Below, in pieces: positions 1 through 11,265 of a stretch of 64,000 bases of DNA (the stretch's first letter is position 1; every line of letters starts with the position of its first letter). Source of the DNA: Batkoa obscura. Its lineage: Eukaryota; Entomophthoromycota; Entomophthoromycetes; Entomophthorales; Batkoaceae. Where the stretch lies: the NCBI GenBank assembly GCA_030770535.1, contig JASVEC010000036.1, positions 248,001-312,000 of the forward strand. The letters run 5' to 3'. Made by a program: the position numbers and the translations under genes. The notes under the pieces are model-generated. The model saw only the letters and a list, made by a program, of their open reading frames with translations, did not search any database and was not told the origin of the DNA.

Positions 1-807
1 TTTAACTGTTGTTGTTCATTAATAAGTATTAAATTTTCATTTTCATTTTTTAATTTCATATTATTTTTTTCTAACAATTTCATCATATTCACTTGAATTG
101 GTACTGGTTTGTAGTATCCTGAATTTTTAATCCTCATTGGTTCTAAAAAAATAGTATCATAATTAATATCTCATTTGAATTAAACTACTAATTAATTTAC
201 CTAATGGTTCGTCAATTGTCATTGTAGCTGTATGTCGATTTAATACATCATTATTATCCACTATAATAAAACATAAATTAAAAACATGACTTGATCATAT
301 ACTAAATCTCATTACTATTAATCTGCATTAAATCAACTAGTTTCCTTTTTTCTTTTTCAAATATAACTTCTTGTTCATTGATTTTCTTGTTTAACTGTTG
401 AACAACAAACTTGTTATTCTCTATTTCATTAGTATACTTTTTAATTAATACACTACGATTGTAATCTCTTGATTTTAAATTTAATGCTTCTTCTTTTAAT
501 TTTTTATTCTCTAACCCTAACTCTTCCACTTTATTACAGATAGGTTCAATCTATTGAAACAATTCAAAAAAACAATCATTGTTAGTAATGTAAAATCAAA
601 TTAATATTATTCTGTTAAGTTTACCTCTTCATTAACACAATTTAATGCGTCTTCTAATAATTGTACTCTTTCTTTGTATTTTCGATTATCTATTACTTCT
701 TCAATTAATTCACTTATTAATTTTATAGGATCTTCTTTTATCCTTCGAGTTCCATACCCTAACTTAGTTAGATCCTGAAGTACTTGTTGGGTTTCATAAC
801 TCATCAT
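1..807 (-). CDS. Coiled-coil protein, N-terminal part (runs out of window)
   Basis: I do not recognise the family. The start is the ATG at 807 (MMSYETQQVLQDL). Four exons join in frame: 807-625, 550-316, 260-201 and 142 to the window edge, with introns of 74, 55 and 58 nt bounded by GT and AG. The visible part is about 206 residues. It is very rich in Glu, Lys, Gln and Asn with heptad-like leucines (LGLENKKLKEEALNLKSRD, then KKINEQEVIFEKEKRKL), so a long coiled coil is likely. A short non-coiled stretch with EPMRIKNSGYYKPVPIQV lies between two coiled segments and could be a docking motif. No signal peptide or membrane segment is seen. A structural role (cytoskeleton, spindle pole or septum scaffold) is only a guess. 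The C-terminus is beyond position 1. Confidence 0.6.
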
Positions 808-1593
808 TGTAATTTCTTTTATTTAATCCTTTTTTGTTATGTTTAAACTTTCTCTTGAGATAAATAAAAACAAATATAAAAACACTAGAATTGCTTGATT
901 TTTTTATACTTTCAAAAAGACTATTAGTTCCCAAGTGTTTTATTTATAAAAAAGAAAACCAATTAAAACATCATGATTGGCCACTAAAGCAATAGGTCTA
1001 TCCTTTTTAGTTTTTAAATATTGAACTTTTATGTTATTCAAATCTTTATACTATGTTATTCTATAATACTAAAAAGCAAGAAGCTACCTCAAAAGGAACA
1101 AGCAATAACTTCAAACTTTTTATAATATCTTTAATATTTTTAAAGCTCCAGTGAGAACTTAGTAAAATGTTTGAAATATAACAATATTGAGACTTCAATT
1201 ACTAAATAAGAAATAAAACTGTGATTGAGACTATCTTTTAATATTTTATAGAGTTAAGATTCTAAGTCAATATATTTATGTATTTATTGATTTTAAAGCC
1301 AACATCAATTAGAGATTCCTAGATTGAAAAATAAAATTTACATTTAAACTAAATTATATTCAAACTAATTTTTGTAAATTGACAATTTAACTTTTAATAA
1401 CTATATTTGATTTTTTTTGACTATTACAGTTTATAATTTAAAAAAAAATTACAATAATTAGTTAAATATTCAAATTTATATTAGAAAGTCAAACATGCTC
1501 ATTATTTTATATTTAATTATAAAATAACTTATAAAATAGCTATTTTAATATAAATAATTTTAAAAAAAATCTGACTTTTAGAATAATCTAATA
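808..1593. other. Intergenic, no gene seen
   Basis: AT-rich DNA with stops in all frames. It holds the promoter side of the coiled-coil gene and ends at the first MITE copy. I see nothing else here. Confidence 0.6.
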
Positions 1594-1693
1594 ATGGCGA
1601 TGTATTTTTTGTTTAAGAACTTTACCAACAATCTTTCCACTCAATAGCGCTTAGAAAATGGAAAAAATTATGAAACCAAAAAAACATCCCCTA
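1594..1693 (-). mobile_element. MITE family A, copy 1
   Basis: About 100 bp, reverse orientation. It starts with a decayed TIR (TGGCGATGTATTTTTTG) and ends with ACATCCCC. The core matches the other copies (TTTCCACTCAATAGCGCTTAG and GGAAAAAATTATGAA). No coding capacity. Confidence 0.8.
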
Positions 1694-1751
1694 ATGTAAT
1701 TTAATCTTAGTTTAAGCAAGCTTTTTTTATCAAAATTACTTAGAAGCAAAA

Positions 1752-1857
1752 TATGGGGATGTTTTTCTTTGGCTTTATTACTTTTTCTATTTTTTAAGCA
1801 CTATTTGAGTGGAAAGATTGTTATTAAAATTCCTAAACACAAAAATACATCCCCATA
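1752..1857 (+). mobile_element. MITE family A, copy 2
   Basis: 106 bp, forward. Terminal inverted repeats TATGGGGATGTTTTTC and AAAAATACATCCCCATA are well preserved. It lies only 58 bp from copy 1, in opposite orientation. Confidence 0.85.
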
Positions 1858-1884
1858 AGCTTTTTAAATAAATTTACCTAAATT

Positions 1885-2003
1885 TGTGAAGCCTGGTGGT
1901 ACTTAGTGGTTAGAGTCAAAAGGCTTTAGTTTATATGACTAAGATAGACTTGAGTTATGAAGAATAGCACGTAATGTGCTACAAATTATGTAAGACAAAT
2001 AGA
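1885..2003 (+). mobile_element. LTR-like fossil, fragment (element E-a)
   Basis: Diverged fragment corresponding to the TGTGAAATCTGG end of the repeat seen whole at 3301-3764. Shared landmarks are TATGACTAAGATAGACTTG and GAATAGCACGTAAT. It abuts the next copy (E-c) directly. It is the most decayed of the set and non-coding. The type follows the better copies (TG...CA ends, 4-bp duplications), so a solo LTR is likely, but a TIR element is possible. Confidence 0.6.
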
Positions 2004-2040
2004 TGTAAAATATCGCTTTGTCAGCTCTATGATTGGGTAT

Positions 2041-2440
2041 TGTGAAATCTGGTACTCAGGGTTTGGAGTCAAGAACAGCTATTGCTGGGTTGACTACACT
2101 ATAAGTCGAAAGGTCTTAGTTTATGTGACTAAGATAGACTTGGGTTATGAGGAATAGCACGTAATAGATTACAAGCTATATAAGACAAATAGAATAGACA
2201 ATACTAATGTAAAATCTATGTAAAATACTATTAAGAAAACTTAGTGGCTTTATTAAATGTTCGAGATATCAGGGATTAATTCAGTTAAAAAGCCTCGAAC
2301 TATTATACTCTGTAAACTCTTTTATACTCTGAAAAGTATAAGTATCAAAATGAGAAGATAATATTCTTTTGGATGGAACTAGAAATTCTCATAACAAATC
2401 AAAATAATTAACCATGGGACTGACAAAGCGATATTTCACA
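2041..2440 (+). mobile_element. LTR-like fossil E-b (solo), nested in E-c
   Basis: 400 bp, from TGTGAAATCTGGTACTCAGG to GCGATATTTCACA. It has TG...CA ends with an 8-bp terminal inverted repeat (TGTGAAAT/ATTTCACA) and a 4-bp direct duplication of the target, GTAT on both sides. It is nearly identical to the reverse copy at 3301-3764 over most of its length, so it is young. There is no internal coding region, as expected for a solo LTR; a non-autonomous DNA element with 4-bp duplications is the alternative. Confidence 0.7.
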
Positions 2441-2606
2441 GTATAGTATAATAATCACCTAAGTCATTATATTCTTGAGTTCAGAGACAATCAATCCCAA
2501 GCTCTTATCTTGATCTGTTATGAGAATCTCTGCCATATGACTCCAAAGGATACCATCTCCCTATTTTGATATCCATACTTGTTGGAGTATAAAAGAGACT
2601 TTAGAA

Positions 2607-2710
2607 TATGGGACTGTATTTTTTTGTTTAAAAGTTTTACTAACAAACTTTCCGCTTAAATAGCGCTTAAAAATGGAAAAAATAATGAAGTCAAAAAAAA
2701 CACCCCCATA
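2607..2710 (-). mobile_element. MITE family A, copy 3 (nested in E-c)
   Basis: 104 bp, reverse. Begins TATGGGACTGTATTTTTTTG and ends ACACCCCCATA. It is inserted inside fossil E-c, so this MITE moved after E-c arrived. Confidence 0.85.
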
Positions 2711-3122
2711 TAGTAACTCGAGGCTTTTTGACTAAATTATTTACTGATATCTCGAACGTTTAATAAAGCCACAAAGTTTACATAATAATATTTTGCGTAG
2801 ATTTTACATTTGTATTGTCTATTCTATTTGTCTTACGTATTACATACCCTATTACATGTTATTATTCATAGTTCAAGTCTATATTAATTATATAAATTAA
2901 GATATTTTGACTTACAGTATAATCAGCTAGGCAATAGCTGCTATGGACTCCAATCACTAAGTATCAAATTTCACATTTATAGTATTAATTTATAAAAGTA
3001 ATAACATAATATAATTTTATTGATATTTTAGTATAAATTTATTTGCTAAATAAGGAACTAAAATAAATAAAAAAGCTATTGTATATTATAGCAATTTATC
3101 TAAAATTAAAATATTTTTGATA

Positions 3123-3224
3123 TATGGGGATGTTTCTTTGATTTCATTACTTTTCCATTTTTTAAGCGCTATTTGAGGAGAAAAATTGTTAGTAAATTTT
3201 TTAAGTAAAAAATACATCCCCATA
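3123..3224 (+). mobile_element. MITE family A, copy 4
   Basis: 102 bp, forward, TIRs TATGGGGATGTTTCTTTG and AAATACATCCCCATA intact, followed by TA. Confidence 0.85.
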
Positions 3225-3300
3225 TAATAAATCTTATGATTTAGTATTTATACTTTTTATTAAAATAAAGCTTATTAACTTATAGATATTAATGAACTGA

Positions 3301-3764
3301 TGTGAAATATCGCTTTGTCAGTCCCATGGTTAATTATAACATAACAATCGCCTAAGCTGTTGTGTTCTCGAGCTCAGAGGAAATCAATCTCATGTCCTTA
3401 TTTTGATTTGTTATGAGAATTTCTAGCTTCATCCAAAACAATATTATCTTCTCATTTTGATACTTATACTTTTCAGAGTATAAAAGAGTTTACAGAGTAT
3501 AATAGTTCGAGGCTTTTTAACTGAATTAATCCCTGATATCTCGAACATTTAATAAAGCCACTAAGTTTTCTTAATAGTATTTTACATAGATTTTACATTA
3601 GTATTGTCTATTCTATTTGTCTTATATAGCTTGTAATCTATTACGTGCTATTCCTCATAACCCAAGTCTATCTTAGTCACATAAACTAAGACCTTTCGAC
3701 TTATAGTGTAGTCAACCCAGCAATAGCTGTTCTTGACTCCAAACCCTGAGTACCAGATTTCACA
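3301..3764 (-). mobile_element. LTR-like fossil E-d (solo, looks whole)
   Basis: 464 bp from TGTGAAATATCGCTTTGTC to CCAGATTTCACA, reverse relative to E-b. Flanked on both sides by CTGA (4-bp target duplication). TG...CA ends, 8-bp terminal inverted repeat, no open reading frame. It is the best full-length reference copy in the window and close in sequence to E-b, so both are recent insertions. No internal retroelement genes are present, consistent with a solo LTR. Confidence 0.7.
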
Positions 3765-5508
3765 CTGAAATATATTTTTAAATATTCAAATTATTTTATA
3801 TTTATTTTATTTTTAAATGTTAACGTTTTAAAATAAAATCCATGTCAAAATTAGGTTTAGAAAAAAATTAGTGAATTTATTTAGTTAAATATAATACTTT
3901 TAGGCTATTACTTTGTTTTAATTATGTTTTATCTATTTAAATTCAAACAACCTTTATATATATTAAACGCTTTTATTTTAACCAGGTTTAAATACATAAT
4001 AATGTTCTTAATAACTATTAATATTTTATAAATTTTAAATAATTTAGACTTTTGCTATCAAAGAAATTGATAATCATTTTCTTGAATTTCAATAATCTAA
4101 TACTCAGCTCATTGTTTTTGTAGTCATATATATGATTGTAATACGTAAACATTGGATTTGTATAAAAGCTTAAATATTGTATAATATTAAAAGTCGTATT
4201 TATATATCTTATGAATTATTTACTTTCCCTAATAAAACTATGCTAGTAGCTTTTATAACCTTCAATTTTACCATAAGTTAAATGTATTAAATTATATTTG
4301 ATAACTTTACTAATAATTGTAAATAAGTGGGAGTATTTTCCTGACTTTATTATTTTTCCACTCAAATAGTGCTTAAAAGATGGAAAAAATAATAAAGTCA
4401 AAAAAACACTCCCATATATTGATATAGACTTCAACTGATAGTAACTTAAGCTTTATTATAGTCAATTTAATATTCAATTACAATAAGTGCTATTTGACTC
4501 CAGAAAAAAAACTACTTAATCTTCATATATCCTCGTATTTTTTCTATTTATTTACTATAGAAGCTCACAATAAGTATAAAGACATTTTATATTTAATATT
4601 TAATACAATTCTCATATCAAAACAACACATCAATTTTCTTATACTAATAATTCAAGTATAACCAGCATACATTACTTTATAAAGACTATTTGTTTAGCTT
4701 TTATGCATAAATAAGCTACATAGAAATTTATGTGTAACTTGATTTTTGATATCAATTGCTTTAATATATTTTTAATAAAGTTTAAAAAAAATTAAATTGG
4801 TTCTTGACATGAGAATAAGAATAGTCTGATAAATTAAAATTTGCAATAAATTAAAATATGACTTTATAGAATTTACTGAGTTTTTTATTTTTAGCTAAAA
4901 GAAAACTTTTTGAACACGGGTTCTAAGGTAAACATCAAGGGTGAGTTTAAATGATTGCTTTTATGATTTGGATTCTTTATAGATGAAATCTAATATTTTC
5001 AATTTATTCATTCATCTATTAGTTTCTGTCAATATTTTATAATGACAAATTAAATTTTCTATACTTTATCTACTTTTTATCAAAGTTGTCACTAGATTTG
5101 CTTATTTTAATACTAATTTAAACCCTATTTTTAATCTCTTAAGCCCATCTATATTTTACTTTTTAAAATTAAGCCAAACCTAAAAAAAAATCTTAGCTTT
5201 TATAGTTTCTATTTTTGAGCTTAGCCACGGCTAAAAGTCTTGGGTAAATTCTCGGACTCAAAAATAGCAACTTTCCGGTTAATTCCGGCTAAAAAATTAA
5301 ATTTGGATCGATTTTACTGCTAAAATATATGAAAGCCAAATTTTTTTCAAAAAGGCAGTATTTATTAACAGAAAACTAGAATAGGAAAAAGGAGACGATA
5401 AATATATATATATTGTATTGGCACAAACAACAAACGAATAAACAATTGATTGATTTTTAAATTAAATATGCTTAGGTTGATCTAATAGGGTAAAACTATC
5501 ACTTAAAA
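3765..5508. other. Intergenic, no gene seen apart from one MITE
   Basis: AT-rich, full of stops. It contains only MITE copy 5. The region at 5160-5340 is slightly richer in G and C but carries no open frame or RNA fold that I recognise. Confidence 0.5.
4327..4416. mobile_element. MITE family A, copy 5 (foldback form)
   Basis: About 90 bp. Unlike the other copies, both ends carry the same arm: GACTTTATTATTTTTCCA at the left and its complement TGGAAAAAATAATAAAGTC at the right, closed by GTGGGAG/CTCCCAT. The element is therefore a near-perfect hairpin. The switch point is the TTTCCA hexamer, which occurs in both halves of an ordinary copy. Confidence 0.8.
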
Positions 5509-6728
5509 CTAATCTGATAACATTTTAAGGTCTGAAAAGAAGGGCATAGATTGTCGACGAATTTTACTCAAACTATCTTTAGGTACATCTTTTAATCCTT
5601 CTATAATTTTTAATACTTTTCTACGACTTGAATCATAGTCCAAATATTTTAGTATCTCTTCAATCTATAAAAATTTGTTAGTACCTTCTTATAAGCCTAA
5701 GTTTAATTACTTCTTCTTTATCCAAAGGTCCTGTCCTCTTTGATAAATTCTCTTGAATGAGTAGAATACGTTCTCTATCTAATCTACTATTCGATAACTC
5801 CTGTATTAATTTAGAACCATCATCAAATCCATTAATTGGTCCTAAACTAGACGTCTCAGATGACTATAATTTATTAGTAACAGCTTATTTGTTTTAATAA
5901 AAGCGAGTACCTGATCACTTCTAAGAGTTGAAGGGGTAGTAGGTTGTAAACAAGGAGATGAAATTGGTGAACAAACTGGGGAGCCCATAATATACTAAAA
6001 ACAAATTAGTACTCAATTTCGATAATTATAGTTTGTTGTATTACTATATGCTCTTGCTTCTTGCGTCTAAGTCTAATCCAACGTCTACGTCTTACAAAAT
6101 TATGAAAAGCTTTTGTTTCTCCTCTCCATGTATGGTTTTTAAAATGAAAAGCATATTGCCACCCATGAGGATCGACATCCCCACTCATATCTATCATCCA
6201 TTTATCATCAACCCATTCCCAAGTTGGATCAGGTAAAGGGTAAGTATATATATCAACTGGAATTCCTTTACAATTTCGATCACACCAACCTGGGGGATCC
6301 ATAGGATTTAATAAGTTTGCTGAATATTTAGGTATTCCAAGGATATAAAATCTAAAAGTCGATGGATTAATAAACATACTATTAGTCTCAAATGATAAAT
6401 TACCCTCTTTGATTTTCGTATAATATATCATATTCCTCTACTACATTGCAAGATCCATTGTTATTATGTTTGGAATGTGCTTTCTTATAAAAATAAAATG
6501 AAGGGTAAGTACTTGATTTTTTAAAAGCGATATCAACGAAGGGAGCCGTCAAAGGGCAATGATTTAGAACGGAAACCATTTCATAAATCATGATTATAAA
6601 AAAGTAGAAAAACTTACTGGTGATAAAGGCAACCTTGGTAGTTGCATAGAAGGTCTTTTATTAAATTCGAACAAATGCTTATTTGGTATCTTAATGTTGG
6701 GTAGATTAAAAGAACGTCTATTAGCCAT
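5509..6728 (-). CDS. DysF (dysferlin/Pex24-type) domain protein
   Basis: Six exons join in frame to about 296 residues: 6728-6618, 6483-6404, 6351-6045, 5994-5911, 5863-5711 and 5664-5509. Exons 2-3 encode a DysF domain: it opens with DILYENQRGFYILGIPKYS, continues PPGWCDRNC and TWEWVDDKWMIDMSGDVDPHG, and ends with the typical HNFVRRRRWIRLRRKK. DysF domains occur in fungal Pex23/Pex24/Pex30-type peroxins, in Spo73 and in ferlins. No membrane segment is seen here, so it resembles the soluble Spo73-like type more than the peroxins. The C-terminal about 70 residues (helical, DKEEIEEILKYLDYDSSRRK) may be a DUF4476-like unit; this is a weak resemblance. The intron after exon 1 is unusually long (134 nt), so that junction is less sure. 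The 52-nt intron 6352-6403 and the 50-nt intron 5995-6044 (TACTAAT branch site) are well supported. Confidence 0.8.
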
Positions 6729-8815
6729 GTTAACTTGATATGGTAATAGGAAATTAATTTAAATTATTTAAAAGTTTCAAGTATAAACAAACAACAGATT
6801 AAATAGTAGTTTAAATAGCAAAAATTGCATTGATTTTAGCACAGTACCATCAACAAATTAAATCAGTGGCTTATCACCTTAGTGGTGTTGATAAAGTGAT
6901 GTCAAAATGAGACGAAATTGGAGATATTTGTTTAAAGTGAGCGTATTATTTCCAATTTTGTTATATATCCCGTCATTTCTGTAAGTTAATCAAACCGATT
7001 AATTTAATTATTAAAAATAATAAGTTAACATCCAAACCAAACCACAAAAAAAACAAAGAATTCTAAATTTAACTTATTCCTTACTTATCATATTACCAGG
7101 TAGCCCATATAGCAATTGGAGAAATACAAACAAGTATTATTTTAATTGTAAATAAAAGATATTTCTAGGATACGTTTAGGTTAAAATTTAATAAAATTAA
7201 ATAATACATTAAACTATTAATTGCTTATTTTTAATTAATTGCGTTGAATTATTGCATGGACTTTGACACAAAGTTGATATTAGTTAAAACAGTTTATTTT
7301 GAAATAATATTTAAATAATTCTATATAAACTAACGTTGAAATGAGCTTTATAGAATAAAACCACAAATCATTATGTTTCAATAAAGGGGTAACAACTTGA
7401 AATTAGCTGTAATTAGATCAAAGGTACTGTGTGCCATTAAATTGCGTCATCAAGCAGAACCGAATCTTCTTTTTCAGCACATGCTTAGATTTTGTTCAGA
7501 CATATAAGTGTTCTTTTTTTATATTATTGAGTTAAATCTTTTAGATTAACACTTGAAATCCGGATTAATTTTTTCTTACATAAACTTAACTCACTTGGTT
7601 ATAACATGTTTTATAAATAAACTCAAATATCATAAGCTTTCTCTCCTTTTCATAATTATTAAAACAATTTATTAATCAAGTAGAATCATTATTAAAATAA
7701 AGGATTATGTTTAACATTGTTAATGCTGCTTGTGTATTACGTTTCAAAATTTATTAAATAATCAATCTGGGCAATAAATTTTGAAATCAAGTTTTTTAAT
7801 TGAGCTGTTTTTTGGGGTAATTTAATTTTTTATTTTGTTCGGTCAATTTTTTAAAAAAGTGTCATGAATAAAAATTTCCAAAAATAATATTTAAACTATA
7901 CAGATAAATAGTTAATAAAAAGTAAATACTGCTTTATAAATAATACACAAATAATATATGAAGGATTGATAACATATTATTTATCGTCAAAACAGGATTA
8001 AGTGAAGTTTATTTTACAAAATTATTTTTAATAATTTAAACGTTATTTTAGATTTTACTAGTTATTTTTATGATGATTTTACAATAAGGGAGGATTCAAG
8101 TAACTGATTAAAAGTGCACTGTATTTAAAATCTCAGTTTAAATTTACAAAATCAGTCAAACAATTACTCTGAAATACCAACTTTATCAAAATTCTTAATA
8201 TAAAAGCTAAAATACCAAAAGCACTAAGCTGTATGTCTATGTTAATCTATCTTAATAATTTCAAAAGCTTCCTTATCGTTTTTGGAATTAATAATATACA
8301 TAAATTAATAGTTCTTACATCTTAAATAATAAAAGATGTTAAATGTAAGTGAATACAAAAAGTGTAAAATCGTCAAAGTTTTAAAAAATCAAGAATTTGA
8401 AATTTAATTAAGCAATTTTATTAGGATCATCATAATAGTATAAATGTTTAATCTTCTTTATAAACAATAAAATAAAATAAAATAACATAACTTAATTTAA
8501 AGCTATTATTATAAAAAATCATATTTAAATTAGTTGATATCTTCAATATATGCTAAAATAATCCAAATAATTATAATAGTCATTCTTCTCACATTAAAAA
8601 AATACCAAAAACCTACTTTTCGATGAAAAACACGCTGTATTGATTGGTTCAAATTATAAATCAGCAAATGAAGAGTGAGTAAGTAGTAATGTTCGAAATT
8701 GAAAGCACTAATCACAATTTTGAAATGGTGAATTTTACAGGCACATAGTGTCGTTTTGGTTGAAAGAGATAGCTCTCCTTTTCGTTTAGCCCTTTTAAGA
8801 TAGTAACCAGATAAA
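6729..8815. other. Long intergenic stretch, no gene seen
   Basis: 2.1 kb of AT-rich sequence without coding signal. A less AT-rich patch at about 7380-7520 ends near a T7 run on the + strand and could hold a small RNA, but I could not assign it. The 3' end of the stretch carries the RPL24 promoter. Confidence 0.5.
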
Positions 8816-9559
8816 ATGAAGTAAGCATCCATCTTTGCATCAAAATATAGAATCGACATACAAAACAAAGACGAAATTAGAAAAAATAAATATGTGGGAG
8901 ATTGTGTAAAAACTAGAATGTAGAAATTAAAGACAAGAAGAAATAGTGAAATTAAATGGAGATTATGAATGGATTTTAAACATGAACTATAATAGGGTTG
9001 AACTTTGTGCTTTTTCCGGTAAGAAAATTTACCCAGGTCATGGCAAACTTTACGTCCGTATGGACAATCGCGTAAGTTAATATTACATTTCAAAATCTAT
9101 AAAATTCTAAACATTATAAAGTCTTTCCGTTTCGTAGACAGCAAGAGTTTATCTTTATTCTTACAACGTAAGAACCCACGTAAGATCCACTGGACCTTAG
9201 TGTTCCGTCGTATGCACAAGAAGGGTATTACTGAAGAAGTATCTAAAAAGAGAACCCGTAAATCTGTTAAAGTACAACGTGGTATTGTTGGTGCTTCCCT
9301 CGAAAAATTAAACGCTCTCCGTTCCCAAAAGCCAGAAGTACGTGCTGCCGCTCGTGAACAAGCCATTAAAGATGCTAAAGCAAAGAGCGCTGCTGCTGCT
9401 GCTAAAAAGAAGGCCGATAGAGCTAATGTAAGATTTAAAATGAATAATGTTTTTTATAAGTTTATTAAATTTTTATAGAACCCAGCTCATCAAGCCCAAA
9501 AAATTAGCAAACAACAAGCCAAAGGTTCCGCTCCTAAAGTTGCTGCTAAATCCCGTTAA
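8816..9559 (+). CDS. RPL24: 60S ribosomal protein L24 (eL24)
   Basis: Four exons give 155 residues, the same length as the yeast protein: 8816-8820, 8996-9071, 9122-9427 and 9479-9559. The first coding exon is only ATGAA; splicing over a 175-nt intron (GTAAGC...ATAATAG) restores the family start [18 protein letters not shown]. The second exon has the zinc-ribbon-derived L24e fold, followed by [20 protein letters not shown] and [16 protein letters not shown], then the basic Ala/Lys tail ending [16 protein letters not shown]. The N-terminal cysteine pairs of archaeal L24e are mostly lost, as in other eukaryotes. It is part of the large subunit near the inter-subunit bridges. An in-frame ATG at 8981-8983 could give an alternative start, but would replace the conserved MK. 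The large open frame on the minus strand here is a shadow. Confidence 0.93.
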
Positions 9560-10032
9560 ATAACTTTTACAATAAAAAGCTATTATTTAATTTAAGATGG
9601 AATAGTAAAAAGAAATTAGATGTATAAAACAAAGGGGTAGTATAGTAAGATTTTTTATTATTTAACAATCGTGGTTTTGGGGTAAGAATTTGTAATAAGT
9701 AAATATTAAACTAATAAGTGTTATTAAATATTCATGGTAATCTATTGAACTATGTTATAGTGGTGTTTTTTTGACTTTATTGTTTTCCCCATTTTTTAAG
9801 CCTCATTTGAGTGGAAGAATTGTTAATAAAATTCTTAAACACAAAAATACATCCCCTTATATTATTAGTAAATGGAACACATTATAAACCAAAAATATTT
9901 GTAAAGATAATGTATCAACAATTAACTTTTATTTAAGCTGTACTTATTCAAAAATGCCTTTTATTTTCATTGTTATTTTAATAAAGTTAATTTGATCCAT
10001 ATATATTATTTAATAAAAGTTCATACTTTAAT
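9560..10032. other. Intergenic between RPL24 and RRP46, with one MITE
   Basis: Convergent 3' flanks. Apart from MITE copy 6 nothing is seen. Confidence 0.5.
9758..9860 (+). mobile_element. MITE family A, copy 6
   Basis: About 103 bp, forward, left TIR decayed (TGGTGTTTTTTTGAC), right TIR AAAAATACATCCCC clear. It sits 200 bp downstream of the RPL24 stop codon. Confidence 0.8.
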
Positions 10033-10834
10033 TTATCCTACCATCTTTTTTTCTAATGTATCCTTTATAATATCTATGATTTTTTGACTTGATTCATAAC
10101 AAAGTTGATAGCAATCCTCATACTAAAATTTAATTATTGAATATTCTATAGATAAATAATAGTTAATTTACCTCCTCAAATGAGTACTTCCCAATTGAGT
10201 CTGAATAAACTAAAGAGTCTTCTGAAATAGAAGAAAATGCAAACGTATGGCAAGACTCTGCATTCTAAATTTTACTTAGACCTTAAACTTGTTATATAAA
10301 TACTACTTACTTTTAATTCTTCTGATGTAGGATCTAATAGAATAGTCCCATCTGGAAAAACAGCTGCTGAACTACTAGCAATCAAAGAAGACATTGGAAC
10401 ACCAGCATCAATCAAAGCCAATGTAGTGGCATTGATACAATATGCAATTACCTAGTAACACTTAGCGATAATTTTTAAAATTACTCTTTAAAATTTACAT
10501 CTCCATCTACTGTTTGAGGTTGTAAATTAATTTGAATCATTGTTCTTGGATGAAGGGTAGCAATAATGATACTTTCAAATGTACTCTTGATCCCCTTTTC
10601 TATATATTTACAACTTGGATTAGGTATTCCAATAGAAGGTTTATAATTGACTTCTATATATGCTTCGTCCAATATCTCGTCTTTATTCTTTACCTCTACT
10701 GGTCCATAAATACCACATATTATACTATGTTCGTTACCAGTTATCTTTGATGATCCATCTGCATTGTCTAATATACCTTGTAATAATTCAATGCTTCTTG
10801 TTTCTTTTGGTTGTCGATTGTCACTTCTATCCAT
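10033..10834 (-). CDS. RRP46: Exosome subunit Rrp46 (RNase PH-like)
   Basis: Four exons (10834-10499, 10451-10311, 10264-10172, 10122-10033) give 219 residues, normal for Rrp46/EXOSC5. The RNase PH fold is visible: QGILDNADGSSKITGNEHS, then the signature CGIYGPVEVKNKDE and IEVNYKPSIGIP, the LHPRTMIQINLQPQTVDGD motif, and across the first intron VIAYCINATTLALIDAGVPM, followed by the strand DPTSEELKNAESCHTFAFSS. As in other eukaryotic exosomes the subunit should be a structural member of the hexameric ring that feeds RNA to Rrp44; the catalytic phosphate-binding residues of bacterial RNase PH are not conserved. All three introns are 46-49 nt. Confidence 0.9.
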
Positions 10835-11265
10835 TTTGTAATTGATTTTTTAGAAAATGATTGTAGTAAAGGTTTGGTTTGTTTGTTAAATTTGCACTTC
10901 TGGCTTTTTGCATAAATGATACTTTAGTCATTGCAATTCAAATTAAAATTGGAACATGGATAGTTGAAGTTGGTAGTATTATAAATAATAACATTCAAAA
11001 TCATGGTTTTAAATAAAAGACATTTTTATATCTGTGTTATAAATTTTACTTTAATGTATTAATATATTAACATTCAGAATAACTTGTTAGATGTACAATT
11101 TGTTTAAAATAAAGTTATATTTCTATTATAAATTTTATTTACAGGATCCTCAATTTATGTTACTTTTGATTAGCTCAAAAGTTAACGTAAACAATTAATT
11201 ACAATTCAATCCAGAAAAATCCAAAAAAAATCCTCCGTTTTTAATTGTCCTTATATCAAAAACAA
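10835..11265. other. Divergent promoter region
   Basis: 430 bp between RRP46 (minus) and the coiled-coil gene (plus). AT-rich; no clear element beyond A/T tracts. Confidence 0.4.

Larger units (their letters stand above)
2004..2975 (-). mobile_element. LTR-like fossil E-c, interrupted by E-b and a MITE
   Basis: Reverse-orientation copy of the same repeat, beginning TGTAAAATATCGCTTTGTC and ending CAAATTTCACA. It is split by a later copy (E-b, 2041-2440, flanked by a GTAT duplication) and by MITE copy 3 (2607-2710). The sequence on either side of E-b aligns continuously with the uninterrupted copy at 3301-3764, which is what shows the nesting. It is clearly more diverged than E-b or E-d, hence older. 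Non-coding. Confidence 0.7.

Noticed and set aside
4243-4434. 63-residue minus-strand frame
   Set aside because: It consists largely of the translated MITE hairpin (FKHYLSGKI is the MITE core in one frame; it recurs at 60300-60494).
6400-6591. Minus-strand frame as a separate small gene
   Set aside because: Its end (EEYDILYENQRG) is exon 2 of the DysF gene; the rest is intron.
8530-9093. 187-residue frame on the minus strand
   Set aside because: It overlaps exons and introns of RPL24 on the other strand, has an odd Phe/Leu/Tyr-rich composition and matches no family.
9097-9366. 89-residue minus-strand frame
   Set aside because: Shadow of RPL24 exon 3.
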